A program made the position numbers and the translations under genes. A DNA stretch of 64,000 nt from Stercorarius parasiticus (lineage: Eukaryota > Chordata > Aves > Charadriiformes > Stercorariidae), in NCBI GenBank assembly GCA_013396915.1, contig VWZL01001961.1:205326-269325 (forward strand). The letters are read 5' to 3'. The notes beneath the pieces are model-generated. The model did not search any database and was not told the DNA's origin. It saw nothing but the letters and a program-made list of their open reading frames with translations. This document shows positions 35,901-48,018 of this stretch, piece after piece; positions within the stretch are counted from its first letter, which is position 1, and every line of letters begins with the position of its first letter.

Positions 35901-37086
35901 GTCATTTGTCTTGTACCATTTGTTAACAATCACCAAATACTTGTTAACAAAGATACTGTTCCTGCATCTCTGGTAACTTTTAATCACTGTGGAGGGGGGA
36001 AATCCTGACATCTGTGGCCAGGACCCCAGATTTGGTAGACACTGGCGGATCTGACTTCTGCTGTCCTAGTGCCACTTGCTGGTTCATTGCCTGACCCTAA
36101 GCAGCATCGGGGTAAAGTGCAGGGTGGGATAATCCCTCTGATAACTGCTGATCTAGAAGGAGAGTGAAGGAGAGGTATGGGCAAAGAACCACTAAAGATC
36201 TGAAGGACAAGGAGCACTCAGATGCTTTTTCCTGTGAATGTGGCTCTAGACTGTGGTCTCCCCAGCTGCAAGGCAGCAGGTTCATACCAGGTTTTGGAAG
36301 CAAGGCTTTTAAGGACTTTAAAGGGATGCAAAATTAACCCTGATTAATAGTCTTTAATCATTTTGTATTCTGGAGGATGCTCTGGAGTGGCAGATTAAGT
36401 GGCTGCTGAGCAGAAATGTGTCTGACCTGTTGTACACCTTGGACTCTTACCTCCTCATGATGTCAGAGACAATAACTGGAAACCAGTTCCTTTTCTGTGT
36501 CTTTTCCCTCAAATGACTTCGAATGATGGACACTTGATATCTGTTTTGGAATTTGATCAGTAGGAGGTCTTTAAAGTATATAAAGTAAATGGTCTTAAGA
36601 GAAAAAAAATTTGTTTCTTCTGTTTTCCTCTGATTGCTATTTTTCATGTGACGGACGATAGTGTAATTGCAGACATGTCTTGCTTGTATCATATATTTTG
36701 ACCAGAATGAATAACTAAATATTTTTTCTCTTATACTGAGACTAGTCAATTTTTATTGTCTGGGTAATTTTCACTCTGTAGTAAATATTGATTCGTTCTG
36801 TAGTAAAAATACATATTTTGAAGCTTCATTAAAGACTTTTTTTGTTTGTTTGTTTTTCATAGTACCACAGCAAAACATACTCTTTCAGCCTCAATCAACA
36901 GGAAGAATTTTACAGATAATAAAGTAATCCTCTATTTTGGGTTCTGTTTAGTTGGGATTTTTTGAGGGTGGGGTTGAGAGGTTCTTTAAATGAAAAATAT
37001 AAGCACATATCACTTTTAGTCTTTGTTTCAGTAGATTTTTCTAAAAGAGAATATCTTGCTGGGATGAATTTGAGCCTAAGGACTGA
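32946..37086. other. Non-coding DNA, no element recognised
   Basis: About 4.1 kb without recognisable gene or transposon. A 12-bp perfect tandem duplication lies at 35881-35904 and a T-rich (TTTG)n tract near 36837-36857. The 36000-36330 part is GC-richer but unidentified. A 113-codon frame at 33999-34340 has no recognisable domain. Confidence 0.5.
35881..35904. repeat. 12-bp perfect tandem duplication
   Basis: TTTAATATGTCA occurs twice head to tail. Confidence 0.9.
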
Positions 37087-37098
37087 GGGGGGGGGGGG
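37087..37098. repeat. G12 homopolymer
   Basis: Twelve consecutive G residues. Such a run can form intermolecular or slipped G-quadruplexes and is prone to sequencing-length error. Confidence 0.9.
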
Positions 37099-38739
37099 CA
37101 TTTATGAAAGCTGAAGCTGTATGCACAGAAGAAAACATTTTGTGAATACTCCTTGGCATTGCTCTGTAAAGCGTGCTTAGCACAGTGAGAAACATGGCCA
37201 AGAGTCAAATCCTTCAAATACAGCAAGTTCTCCTGATTGCTAATAAAGAAAAAAATATTATCTGACAAGCTGCTGAAGTCCTCCTGGCTTCAGAAATCCC
37301 ATACAAGAGGCTTTATAAGGCTGAAGAAGTTGTATCCACATGCTTCAAGGGACTTAACATGTGGTAGTTTCACAGTGGGCTGTTAGTCCCATGTGGGGAC
37401 ACTGTGTCCGGAAGGTTTAGTGTTCTTGGACATGCAGTCTCCTTGAAGTGCAGCAGCATCATCCCTCTATGTCAATAACAGCTGATTTCCTCATGTCTCG
37501 ATTCAGGAACAGCTGAATTGTCACTCTTCCTGCTGCCAGCTAAAAGGGACATTTTCTCTGGGAAGAGGAATATCTTGCTGCTTGCTTTTTTCTATTTTAT
37601 TTTATTTTTAAGTGAGCCCCTTTATCCTTAATAGCTATCAAAGAATTTCCTAGCAGTATGAGAAAGTGTCAATAAAATTTGGAAACCTTAATTTCATATA
37701 GAACTTAGTGAAAAATTACTAACTGGGTAGAATTTGGAAGCTTTCTCTTTTCCAGAGCCAAAGATAGTAGTTTAAAGCAGAGTAACTTAACCATCTTTTA
37801 CACTGCATTATTAAAAGTGCTTAAATCAAGAGAATGAGATGAAGCTGTGGCCTGTTGTGCAAGCTATTGATTAAGCTCTGGTTGGAAAAAAACGTAGTTA
37901 ATTTATCATCTTAAATTTGCAGTTGAGTATAATAATTAAATCCCTAAAATCTGGATATGATCTTTTTCATAACTGTGTGGTCTGCTGCCTTGCAATTTTC
38001 TTAATAACTATATGTTAACAGTGGTGATACATAGTGCATATCCATCCATGTGATGATTTGTAACGTGAACCTACAGCAACCTATATCCTAGTATAACTCA
38101 TTGCATATGTGTACATGCGGAAGAATCAGCAGGGGGGGTGGTGGTGGTGGTGAGATTTAGCACGTAAGATGTTAGCTAAAATTCTCAGCTGTTCTTCAGT
38201 GATGATATTACTCTTCTCCTAAGTTGAAGTGTTGGATGTGGGGTGTCTTCATATTACAAAAATAAGTTCCTGGTTCCTACGGATGTGTATGTAATTGGTT
38301 GACTACAGTCAGATCACTCAAAGAAGAAAAATGTTCATTTGTATTTATTTGCACAATATTTTATCTTTTGTCTTTTTAATACCTATAAATGGGAAAACAT
38401 TTGACTTTTGATTTTTTAGCTAAAATATTCCAGCTCACGTGACTGAGATGTCAATGTTATTAAATTAGGCATTTTCCTTTTTGGCTGGAATAATTTTTTT
38501 CCAGGTTACTTTACATCTTCTGCGATGCAAACAGTAGAACAGAACTAGTGATGCTTTTTCTAAATCAGCTAAGACTCTCAGAGGTTTCTTTAAATTGAAC
38601 TGCAACAACTCATGTTATCTGGAGAAGTGCTAAGAGTCCTTCAGACTTTGCAGGGAGCTCTTCAGTTTGCAGGACCTGACTCCTTGAGCTGAAAAACGCA
38701 TATCCTCTTCCAGGCAGTGCTCAGCGCTCTTTCCCTTGA
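37099..38739. other. Non-coding DNA
   Basis: A (TTTTA)n-like tract lies at 37586-37611. No gene or transposon was recognised. Confidence 0.55.
38132..38152. repeat. G7(TGG)n tract with G-quadruplex potential
   Basis: A run of seven G is followed by TGG units repeated four times and then TG. The many closely spaced G-pairs could form a two-tetrad quadruplex on the plus strand. Confidence 0.8.
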
Positions 38740-38870
38740 ACTGCATGGCAGTGTCTGTGTTCAGGGATTAATTTTCCCCTCTGGTGATTGCATAATGCTG
38801 GATTAAATCCAATCACGAGTCCTTGCCGTGGTCAGAATATTCCAAAATGATCTTGGAATAGCGTCAGAAA
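38740..38870. promoter_or_regulatory. Candidate conserved element with K50-homeodomain sites
   Basis: GGATTA occurs at 38765-38770 and again at 38800-38805. The second is part of the inverted repeat GGATTAAATCC (38800-38810). TAATCC/GGATTA is the established core for OTX/PITX/CRX-class homeodomains. A second inverted repeat, TATTCCAA-7 bases-TTGGAATA (38838-38860), follows within 30 bp. The pairing of two dyad sites in a repeat-free block suggests regulatory DNA; this is inference. Confidence 0.35.
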
Positions 38871-41800
38871 CCTGAACATATTTGAGCAGAGTAATGGATG
38901 TTTCCCTGGCTCATTGAGTATCAGTCACCTGCAGAATTTTGAAGGAGCCTGTGAATTGTGTGGCCTGGGATTTCCCTGGCTGTCAGCTGTTAGAGAGGAC
39001 AGGAGTGGAGTTTATTGTCATCTCAAAACAATTTCTGTCTTCTGCTCCTCCAAGGGAACTCCAAAAAGAGAGTGGGAGGAGGCACTGCGGGCTTCAGAAA
39101 CTCATGACAAGTAGTGACAGGTACCATTTCCTGTACTGATTTCCTATTAGTATGCCCTGATATATACACAGTGTTCATACGTGAGAAGTAAGAGGGAAAG
39201 CACATACCACATATGCGTGGGCATGCTGGACTCTGCCATTCTGAGGCATTTACAGATGTCATCCATTGCCTAATAATGGGCAGGTTTAGGGGGAGCAGCA
39301 TTACAGGTCAAGGAGAATCGCATATGTCTTAGGGTTAATTTGTAGGAATATGGGTAGCCTAGCTCTGGGCAGCTTTGCTGCAGCAAGTTTATCATGTGTA
39401 GGATTACTATGTTGACTGACATGAAACCAAATTTTGGTGTGTTTGCCTTACTTGTCAAGAAATTCTGAGACTGAGGTGGAAATCCACTTGAAATTTTTTC
39501 TGTGAAAAATTCCATAGTGGGATGTGAAGCCAGATTAAATTATACTGTTTTAAACGACATCTGGTTAGGAAATTAAAATCTTCAATCGGTCTAGGTCAAT
39601 ACAGTATTTAACCCAAATGAGTCTTCTCTTGTACGTATTAGGAACTATCATGTTTTATTCACTTGGTAAATGTACTTTCTTTTTTAGTAGCTCTGAGTAC
39701 ATTTAAGTGAGCAGATTCTTGCCTTATATCTTAATTTGATTATGTCTTATACTGGTCTTCCTTATTATTTCACACAAGTAGCAGGCTGTATCCTTGTCTA
39801 CTTAGTGTATTTGCAGAACTGGACAACATGCAGAAAAATATATTTAAGGTCCAAATTAACTTCAGTACCATTAAGATATTTTTCACTTGGTGTCAGTGGA
39901 AGAAGATTGGTTTCCTGAACTAGATTTTGCTTTTTCTAAAACACCGCCAAGATACTCCAATCTTATCTAGCTATCAAAATAAGACATCAGCTTTCTTGAA
40001 GATGCTAAATATGTCAGTTGCTAGGCATTTTGGAAAAAATCTTTTTTAGGTACCTGAGTGGAAGCTGGGCAATTAGAAAAATCATCTGCAAAGCGTTTCT
40101 TGATGGCTCTTTCTGAGGCTAGCATGTAGAGGAAAGAGCTCAGTATTCATTTATTCACTCATTGGAGAGCTATAGCAGAACCAAGTGAACGTGTGAAAAT
40201 CTAGTCTCTAATCACTAGTCTTACATGGCAAGTTGCAACAACTCACAAAGGGTGAGTAATACTTACTGTAAAAAGAAGGAGCTTTAAAAGGTACAGGAGA
40301 CAGGTAGGTACTTCATTTTCCATGGAATGTGCAGTTTATTTTTCTTTCCTTTTGAGCCCATTCTTGAGATTTTTCAGTAAAAGAGCAGACAATAAAGAGA
40401 TTAGGAAATCAACGAGACATTTGTCATTCTGTACAATGTGCTGGACCCATAATAATTGCTGATGCAAGTTAGGTACCACTCAACAGCTGTCTCATATGCA
40501 GACTGGACAAAATGCCAGCCCTGGATTCAAGCTGTTACAGCCCAGCATAATGTGTTCTTATTGCTTTAGCACATAATATTCTTTAAAAAACAGTTAAGAA
40601 GTAATGCACCGAGGGGATATAATCAACACTTCTACAACTAATGTTAGTCATCTTAGCTCCTATTCTAATGCTTGGGGGCGTACAAGTTTTAAAAACAGCC
40701 CAGTTGTTACATGTTAGAGTGAATTATCATAGCATATAAAAAGACGTCAGTATTCAAACGCAGTTCTACAACCTTAGGCATTTAAATAGATGTATTGTAT
40801 AATTTTTACAGGTTATAACACTGTTTTAGGCAGTCAGAATAGTGTGCTGTTGAGACCTACAGAAATACTGAGATTTCTAGAAAGGAGTTAAAGTATAATT
40901 TATTTACCTTCTTACTATGTGGATGTTTCTTTCATGTATCTCTAAAGACTAATTATACTCTCTTAAAATCTATTTTCAGCTGGTTTTAATGTCTACTTCT
41001 GTCCTCTGTTAATTATCTTCTATTTTAATTTCTCTTAATGCCAGTCTCCCCCTGACACGCACAAACACACACACACACACTTTGTCTTATTCTGTTGCCC
41101 AATCTGCCTCCAATTCTTTTCCATCTCTCCATAAAGTTCTTTCTCTCTCCTCCAAGAGTGCTTTCTCACTCTCTTCATGGTGGGTTCAGCTTCTGTAGTT
41201 GTGAATCATGTTACCTACTCCTTAGGGTAGAGATCTTGTCATCGCCCCTCTTGACTTCCATGTAAAACCTACATGTAGAGATTTATCTTCTCATGTTCCC
41301 ACTCTGCTCTTCTACATGTGTGTTTTCTAGAGAATTTTCTCTTGTGTCTTTCCGGATGACCATTCTATGCTATTCCCTGAAGTTTGGGGTTTTTTTAGTA
41401 TTATTGTATGGGATTCACACCTAGATTGCTGCTTTACATTAGAAAGAGCATCATTCATTGTGTATTCTCAAACAAAAAAGAAGTATGTTTATATGGCCAG
41501 AAACTCAAAATATTGTAAATAAGTGTCTTTATTTTCAGGCATAATTAAAGAAGCGGGTGTTTTTTTCAAAGATATGATGGTCAATCAGCCACAACTGAAT
41601 AGTTTTGCACAGAGATTGTATATTTAGATCTGTTGCTTACACTGCAGTAGCACCTCAGAGTCTTAGTTATAGTCCAGAAACCCACTGTGTGCTGCAAATA
41701 CTGGGAGTGAAGTTGATTCACGTGCTCTAGCTTTCATACAAGTGAGGAATGACATCCTTCCTTAAGGAAGCATCTCAAACGTGTCAGTGCAGCAGTATTT

Positions 41801-42099
41801 TAAGTGGGCAACTATAACAGAAGTCAGTTGTAATATAGTATTGTTCTAGTATTTCTTGGATCGTCCTGGTAGAGTTATATAAATAACTTTTTTTCTTTGT
41901 TTTTGGTGTTCCTTGTAGTACCCATAATCATATTCCATCAAACCTGCTCTTAACTATAGTGTTTATATCCTGTTTTATATTCATATGGTTTATATTCGTG
42001 CTGTCTTCTTTCCTTCCCCAAGGCGCCTTGGACTTAATTGCCTTCATGTGCAAATGGCTTAAAATAGTAAACATGGTATTGTCAAACTCTAACTGTTTA
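38871..42099. other. Non-coding DNA, weak element at 40380-40490
   Basis: No gene or transposon was recognised. The 40380-40490 stretch carries ACAATAAAG (SOX-like) and ATAATAATTGCTGATGCAA and may be a further conserved element, but support is weak. A (CA)n tract is listed separately. Confidence 0.45.
41055..41080. repeat. (CA)n microsatellite
   Basis: CACGCACAAACACACACACACACAC: an imperfect start followed by about nine CA units. Short and probably modestly polymorphic. Confidence 0.9.
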
Positions 42100-42560
42100 T
42101 GAAGCAAACTTGGGATAGCAAAAGGTGCTGATTTACAAATAAAATAAACTCATTTAATTATACGGTTGCATTTTTACAGATGGTATTTGCCTGACGTATT
42201 GGCTGTCTACAGTACAGTGAATGATTAACTGTTGTGACTAGAGAATAATTATTAATTATATTGCAATTTGTGAGCTGTTACGTGCATATCTAATAACTTT
42301 GGTTATGCTATGAAGGCTGTTGAGCCAGAGGAGGTTGGTTACCTTTCTAAACAATTATGAAACGTCTTCAGCACACTGTAAACTCTGATATGTGCATTTA
42401 TGGTGAGCTATCTAGTACATAAGCCTAATTGACCCAGACAATAAATCCCCAGCTTAGAATCTTTTCACCATTATTTTCAATATGAGGATAATGGTTAAAA
42501 TAAGACTCTAGAGAAACAAAATTGTGCATTCTTGTGAAGGTTGTTTGCATACCCAATTGA
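42100..42560. promoter_or_regulatory. Candidate conserved non-coding element, AT-core cluster
   Basis: Repeat-free block with ATAATTATTAATTAT at 42245-42259 (overlapping TAATTA-type cores), TAATTG at 42426-42431 and a TGACGTATT CRE-like half near 42192. CpGs are few but present (ACGG, ACGT twice, ACGTC). No open frame longer than chance. It is one of the longer stretches of this texture in the window. Confidence 0.33.
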
Positions 42561-43319
42561 AATGTGTGAAAAGTGTCTGGTGTCCTTCATTTGATAAATG
42601 TTGCCATTATTGTACAATTGTACTTTTTCACTTTTTTGAGCTGTATTTGTGTAGGAGTAAATGCCTGAAAACTGAACTCCATACTGGAATCTAGTAGGGA
42701 GTTTATTCCTTTCTTCCTTCCTTGCTTTCTTCTACCTCCAACATCTAAGATGCTGTTGTTGTGTGGTGATTGCATTACTGCTGTTTATGCTCATCTTTCA
42801 GAGATAGGTGAGCCTCACTCAAAGAAAATGTGAGTGCTATTTTTCCGATTTCATCTTAATTTTGTTTTCATATGTGCCTTCCTCTCCCACAAACATAACT
42901 TTCCATACAACAAGCAATATAGCTCCACCTACTTGCAAGGAGGAGACAGAAAGAAAATTCAATAATGGAAGGTATAAACAAGCCAGTTGCATCCTACCTT
43001 AGCTCACTGGCTTTCTTAACACTTATGCTTCTGAGCCCATTCAGGCATGAGGTATATCTCCTTTTGTACATTCCATGAAGACAGCTGAGGGGAAAGAAAA
43101 GTCATATTCAAACTTTTTTCGATGTTTTTGGCCCACATGTCACAGGTTGCCTCTGTCTCTTGGAGAAGTGGGAAAACTGCATTGGACCAACTCTGAGTAC
43201 TGCACGTTGTCATAAAAATATCCAATATCACTGATACCCTGTCAGAGCACAACCAGTTAGTTGCAGCCATCTCATTTCCTCATTCTATATCTCAATGGCC
43301 CAGGGCTGATTGGTTAGGG
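42561..43319. other. Non-coding DNA
   Basis: No element was recognised. The open frames of 62-84 codons are incidental. Confidence 0.5.
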
Positions 43320-43365
43320 CTTTTTTCTTCTTTTCTTTTTTTTTTTCTTTTTTTTTTTTTTCCTC
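43320..43365. repeat. 46-base pure pyrimidine tract
   Basis: Uninterrupted C/T, mostly T with interspersed C (CTTTTTTCTTCTTTTC and onward), followed after one A by another pyrimidine stretch. Long polypurine-polypyrimidine tracts can form triplex DNA. It is also a possible remnant of a retroposon poly-A on the minus strand, but no body is visible. Confidence 0.9.
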
Positions 43366-44399
43366 ATTTCCCCTCCTTTGCCAAACAGACTTTCAAGGAA
43401 ACCAGGAGTTCCAGTATTTGAATGCTATTTTCAGGTGTGTGTCTTCTGCTTGAGCTCATGCTAAAACACAGACTGAAGATATAGGTGGGTATAGTCCCTT
43501 TTTAGAATTTTTGGAGAAATTTTGATTTCTGTTTTTTTCTTGTTACATCATCAGATGATCTCTCGGTAGCCTTTATTTAAGTCCTTGTATGTTCCTTGGC
43601 TTTTTTAATTTTCATTTCCTCCCCCCAACATATGCTGGCAGCTGATGTGTTCTTTACGATAGATAAAGCTGTCCTTCATGTCCACTGCCCAATAGGTGGT
43701 CTCTTTGTAACTCTTCTTATTATTTAGTCATTCTCTTTTTTAATAGTCATTCGCTCTGTACTCTTTATTCTGTGTACATTCACCACTTGCTAAATGGAGT
43801 GTGTCCCGGCTAGAAAAAGCAGTCCCTTTTTGCAGAAATAGCTGCTTTTCTTTTTGTTCCAGCACTGCCTGCTTCTGATCCACAATTATGGTTGTCTTCT
43901 ACTCAGGCCAGTGGGACCTGTTGTTCAAACAATGACATTTATATGGATACAAAACTTTACCAAAACCCAAATGTTTTGCAGAACTGTGGGAGAATGCCCA
44001 AGTAGGACAGCTTTCTTCTGAGAAAAAAAAACCACAAAACTTTCTAGTGATTTTGAGATGAATTTGCAAGAACCTTTAGGATGTGATATTTACCACCCCA
44101 AAAATGGCCATTTCAGGTTTTGATTGAGTACAGTGTTTCAACAGATATTTCCAACATGTTATATCTTTTGTATAAGGAAACCACCACTCAGCATAAAGCT
44201 TCTGCAACTTCAGTAGAGGTGGTTGGGATCAAACATTTTTTCTGTTGGAAAAAGAATGATAAAAATTTCTATACTTCATTTCAGTAAAAATATATTTATC
44301 TGAAATCAGTGCTTTGGTGATTTTCGCCAAAGAACAAATTTTGCACTGTAGGAATTGCTTATTTAATTTTTTGGCAAAGTTTTTGTTCTGAAGGATCTT
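43366..44399. other. Non-coding DNA
   Basis: Pyrimidine-rich at first, then AT-rich. No gene or transposon was recognised. Confidence 0.5.
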
Positions 44400-44760
44400 C
44401 CAGGCACCACAAGTGAATGACATCTCTTACTGTGCTCCCTGTGGGTTTCATGGCCATTAACATGTTTTCAGCGAGAAAATCGCATGTATTATTTGGAGTG
44501 AAGATGACTGAGTGCAGAGTTTATGGGCCTAAAAGCATTATGCTCGTGTTAGCAGCACTGTGCAGTGAGATTTGGGCCTGCTTTGGTATTCTGCACTATG
44601 TACGCTGTGCAAGCTTTACTCCGATTAAGCTAGGCAGGCACCGTGTATCTGACAGAAAATTGCATTTAATGATGACGTAATCTGACTGCTAGCTCTATTA
44701 GGATGTTCCCACTGAATCAAATGTGTATGACAGTGGGGAGTTTGGACTTGTATGGGAAAT
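44400..44760. promoter_or_regulatory. Candidate conserved non-coding element with CRE-like site
   Basis: Seven CpGs lie between about 44470 and 44680 in otherwise CpG-poor DNA. TGACGTAA at 44673-44680 is an ATF/CREB-type site, next to TTTAATGA. An 87-codon plus-strand frame (44417-44680) is open but has no recognisable domain. There are no simple repeats. After the block at 10262, this is the strongest CNE-like texture here. Alternatives are a short exon or unselected unique DNA. Confidence 0.37.
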
Positions 44761-46963
44761 CCAAGCCTGCTATCTTCCGTCTTCAGCAGCGGATGTGTGT
44801 AAGCAAGACTTGACCGGAGCTCAAGGTGGCTGTCAAAACAGGCTCCACAGCAAAAAAGCCCTGTGCCGCAGATCCTGGTTATGTTCCTTGTTGGAATTTC
44901 TACCTGAGATCCTTTCTTCTCTGGCAAACATTTCTGTAGGTACAACAGCAGAGGTGGTATGTCCTCTGGATCTGTAGCAAGATGCTGACTTTGAGCCTGC
45001 TTGAAGGCTCTGGTTCAGGTAACCCAGCTATGAATGGCATATTTAGGAAGCCAGAGGTTGGTGGGTATCATGGTAGCTGTATCACTTGCCTGTGTGCAGC
45101 AGCTATGGGATCCAGTTTGCCCTGTCCTCCCTAATCCAATGGGTCATCTGGTGGTGCTGCATTGTCCTATTCTCTTGTGACTTGTGGCTTTTCATTTTTC
45201 TTGGCTGTCTTAATGTGTCATTGTCTGCAAATATATTCTCTTTGCTACCTGAGAATAGAAGTTCATAAAGTTTTTTGTAGCTGCAATAAGGCAAATAGGT
45301 AATTTATTTTGCTTTCCATCTATTTTAGTTGCTGTGTTCCCTGGGACTGACAGAACATTCCTATTTTCTCACAGCTTCTCTGTCTCTTTATTTATTTTTT
45401 TTTCTGTTGAGTTATTTGGTCTTCAACCTGCCCTCAAAGGTTACCTCTGTTGGGTTTACTCTTGGAAAAAAACTGGGCAATAGAAGATGACTATTTATTT
45501 TCAGTCTTTTCTTGGATTTTGCTTCTTCCATCATATTGCTGTTCTCTCTTGCTGTCTGCTCCCTATGACTTATTTATATTGTTCTAAAGGAAACTTGAAA
45601 AGGAGTTGAAGAATTTTAACCTTCATAGGTTCAAACCTTTGCATCTGGTGTAGATAAATTTTTATAAAGATTTTTTTTTAAAATATTGCCCTCTAAAATT
45701 TGCAAGCTTCCTAATACCGTAACAATTATTCCAAAATGTACAGCTTAATTACACCCCAGTTCCTATAGCTTAGTGAATGAACTGTAGTTCCTGTGTGAAC
45801 TGATATAGAGAAGTGATTTATGTTTTTCTCAAGAACAGCTCTTTTATAATCCAGAAGTAGCAGTTACAAGAAACACGTGTTTAAGGTGTCAGGAAACTGC
45901 ATTTATAAAGCTTGTCCTGTTGTAACATTTGACCAGTTAACACATGAATATCTAACTCCCCCTCTCCTCCCCTTTTGGCTTAGTTGCCTGCTTAGACTTT
46001 ATGAGGTTTAAATGCGCGTAGAAACAGCAAAATAGCCTCCTGCAGAAAGGTACGTATTTCAACAAATGATCTTTCAGTCTTCTTGGACTTATCTACAACC
46101 AGCTTTGACCCACCTACCTCATTCTGTTTAGTAGTAATTTCATCATATTTGTCTTGTAATTACTACATCAGTTTCTCTTTATTTTTTTTAAGCATTGAAG
46201 CTGGTTTACATCTGTTGAGTTCTCTTATTTTAGGATGGTTTTGTTATCAAGTGATCTCTGAAGTTATTAGGTGTTAATTCCCCTTTCCAGTAAGATCGTC
46301 ACTTCCTAGTGCTCAAGAAGTTTCTGTACCTGGTGTATTCAGGATACAACTTGCTAGACAATAAGGAAAGGATAGTCTGTATTTCAAACCCTGGATATTC
46401 TAAAATTTTCTACATTAGTCTCTTTGAGCCCTCTGATTTGCTTCTAACGACGTCAGACTTTGTTATTTTTCTGAACCAACTACTTTCAGATGAAGTTGTT
46501 TGTGTAGCGTGTGTTTCTTTCCTTCAGTTTTCAGCATTATACATGAATTGCTATACCTCTTGGTTTTCTTAAGAGCCATCAGATGTACTTGCATCTTCCC
46601 TGACCTAGACTACACTCATGTGAAGAAGAGGTCTGTTTTATTCTGTGAGAAAGGAAGTTATTAGTAATACTTGAAATAAGCATTGCTTAGTGCTGTGAAG
46701 ATACTCCACGGGGTACAGAAAAAAACTTAGATGTCTCCCTTTTCATGAGCAGTGTATTGGAAGCGTTTTAATCTTCTAGACCAAAGGACTGAGGCAACAA
46801 TGCCTGCTTTATACAAAGCTGAGATATGATCCTTGATCCAGTTCTTGCCACTATTGTTATCAACGAGACTTATTGCTTAATCTGGATGATTTTGATTGAA
46901 GAGTTCCTCAAGCTGGCAATTAAGAAGAGACTATCTCCCGATTTCATTTCTCACCACTTCTGT
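44761..46963. other. Non-coding DNA, no element recognised
   Basis: AT-rich with T-runs (for example near 45671). A 106-codon minus-strand frame at 44625-44945 has no recognisable domain. Confidence 0.5.
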
Positions 46964-47000
46964 TTGTTGTATGGAATCTTGTTTTGTAGGGTGGGAGGAG
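46964..47000. repeat. 37-bp dispersed direct repeat, copy A
   Basis: Begins TTGTTGTATGGAATC and continues TTGTTTTGTAGGGTGGGAG. It matches 47262-47298 with four or five differences. No transposon ends are visible around it. Confidence 0.8.
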
Positions 47001-47261
47001 ACAGGACATACAAAAGTGTAAAATTACGTATTAGTAATTGTGTTTGTCATAGTCTTGTTTTCTCCCATCCTACCTTCCTCCCTCTTTCCCCTTTTTACAT
47101 TATACTAACTTTCTCCATAATAGTATATTTCCTAATTCTACAAAATTTATTCCTATTTTTTTAATGACTACAAGGGGGAGAAAGGGTGGAAGATTACTGT
47201 TTTTGATACCCCTGTGATTGACAGTCTTTTTGCCTCCTGCTTCCTAGTAGGTAGATAACGC

Positions 47262-47298
47262 TTGCTGTATGGGATCTTGTTTTGTAGGGTGGAAGAAG
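47262..47298. repeat. 37-bp dispersed direct repeat, copy B
   Basis: Begins TTGCTGTATGGGATC and continues TTGTTTTGTAGGGTGGAAG, 298 bp after copy A in the same orientation. Weak similarity appears to continue about 20-40 bp further in both copies. Confidence 0.8.
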
Positions 47299-47996
47299 AG
47301 GGAGGACTACAACAAACACAAATAGTGGTATGTAATTTTCCCTTTATCCTTTGTCGCTCCCTACTTACCAGTCTTAACACAGAATGTGCTCAACCATATG
47401 ATGATGCCTTGTACTGCTATTTGCTGCTTTTTATAAAAACACATCTTCCCAGTTTTTGTTAGTTAATTGCCTGAAACATTTTAAGAAAGAATGCAAATGA
47501 AATATTCTGTACATCACATTGGTAGTGGGTCACTCTTGGCCACAATGTGACTGAACTTAAACTGAGCAGATTCTATATCCCATTGTGACATCTGAAGTCC
47601 TCTAGTCATCTGTTATCTTTTACAATATTTAATAGGCTACTGTATGTGGGATTTTGGAGAAAACAGCTGGGATGGGAAAGGATAATCATCCTTCTGTTTA
47701 AAATAAAATCGACTACATGCATAGTGTGCGCTATCTTTTTGAAAAGTTAATCCTGTAGAGCTGATAGAGAACTGCCTGAGTTTCTGGGTCAAGTTTCATC
47801 AAAATATTGTAAACTTAAATTCTAGTTGCAGAATCTTAATTAGATTGAATGGCACAGGGAGACAGTACCCAGCCTTGCATAACAGAGATTGTCTGGAGGT
47901 TAGAGGGATTTTTCTCATAAAATAAAGGGGAAGATTGCTGCTAGAGAGAGGAGTTGTATTACTTTAAAAAGTATCGTGTTGCGTAGTGTTTGAACA

Positions 47997-48018
47997 TTTC
48001 ACTCAAGTTTCACTCAAG
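47997..48018. repeat. 11-bp perfect tandem duplication
   Basis: TTTCACTCAAG occurs twice head to tail. Confidence 0.9.
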
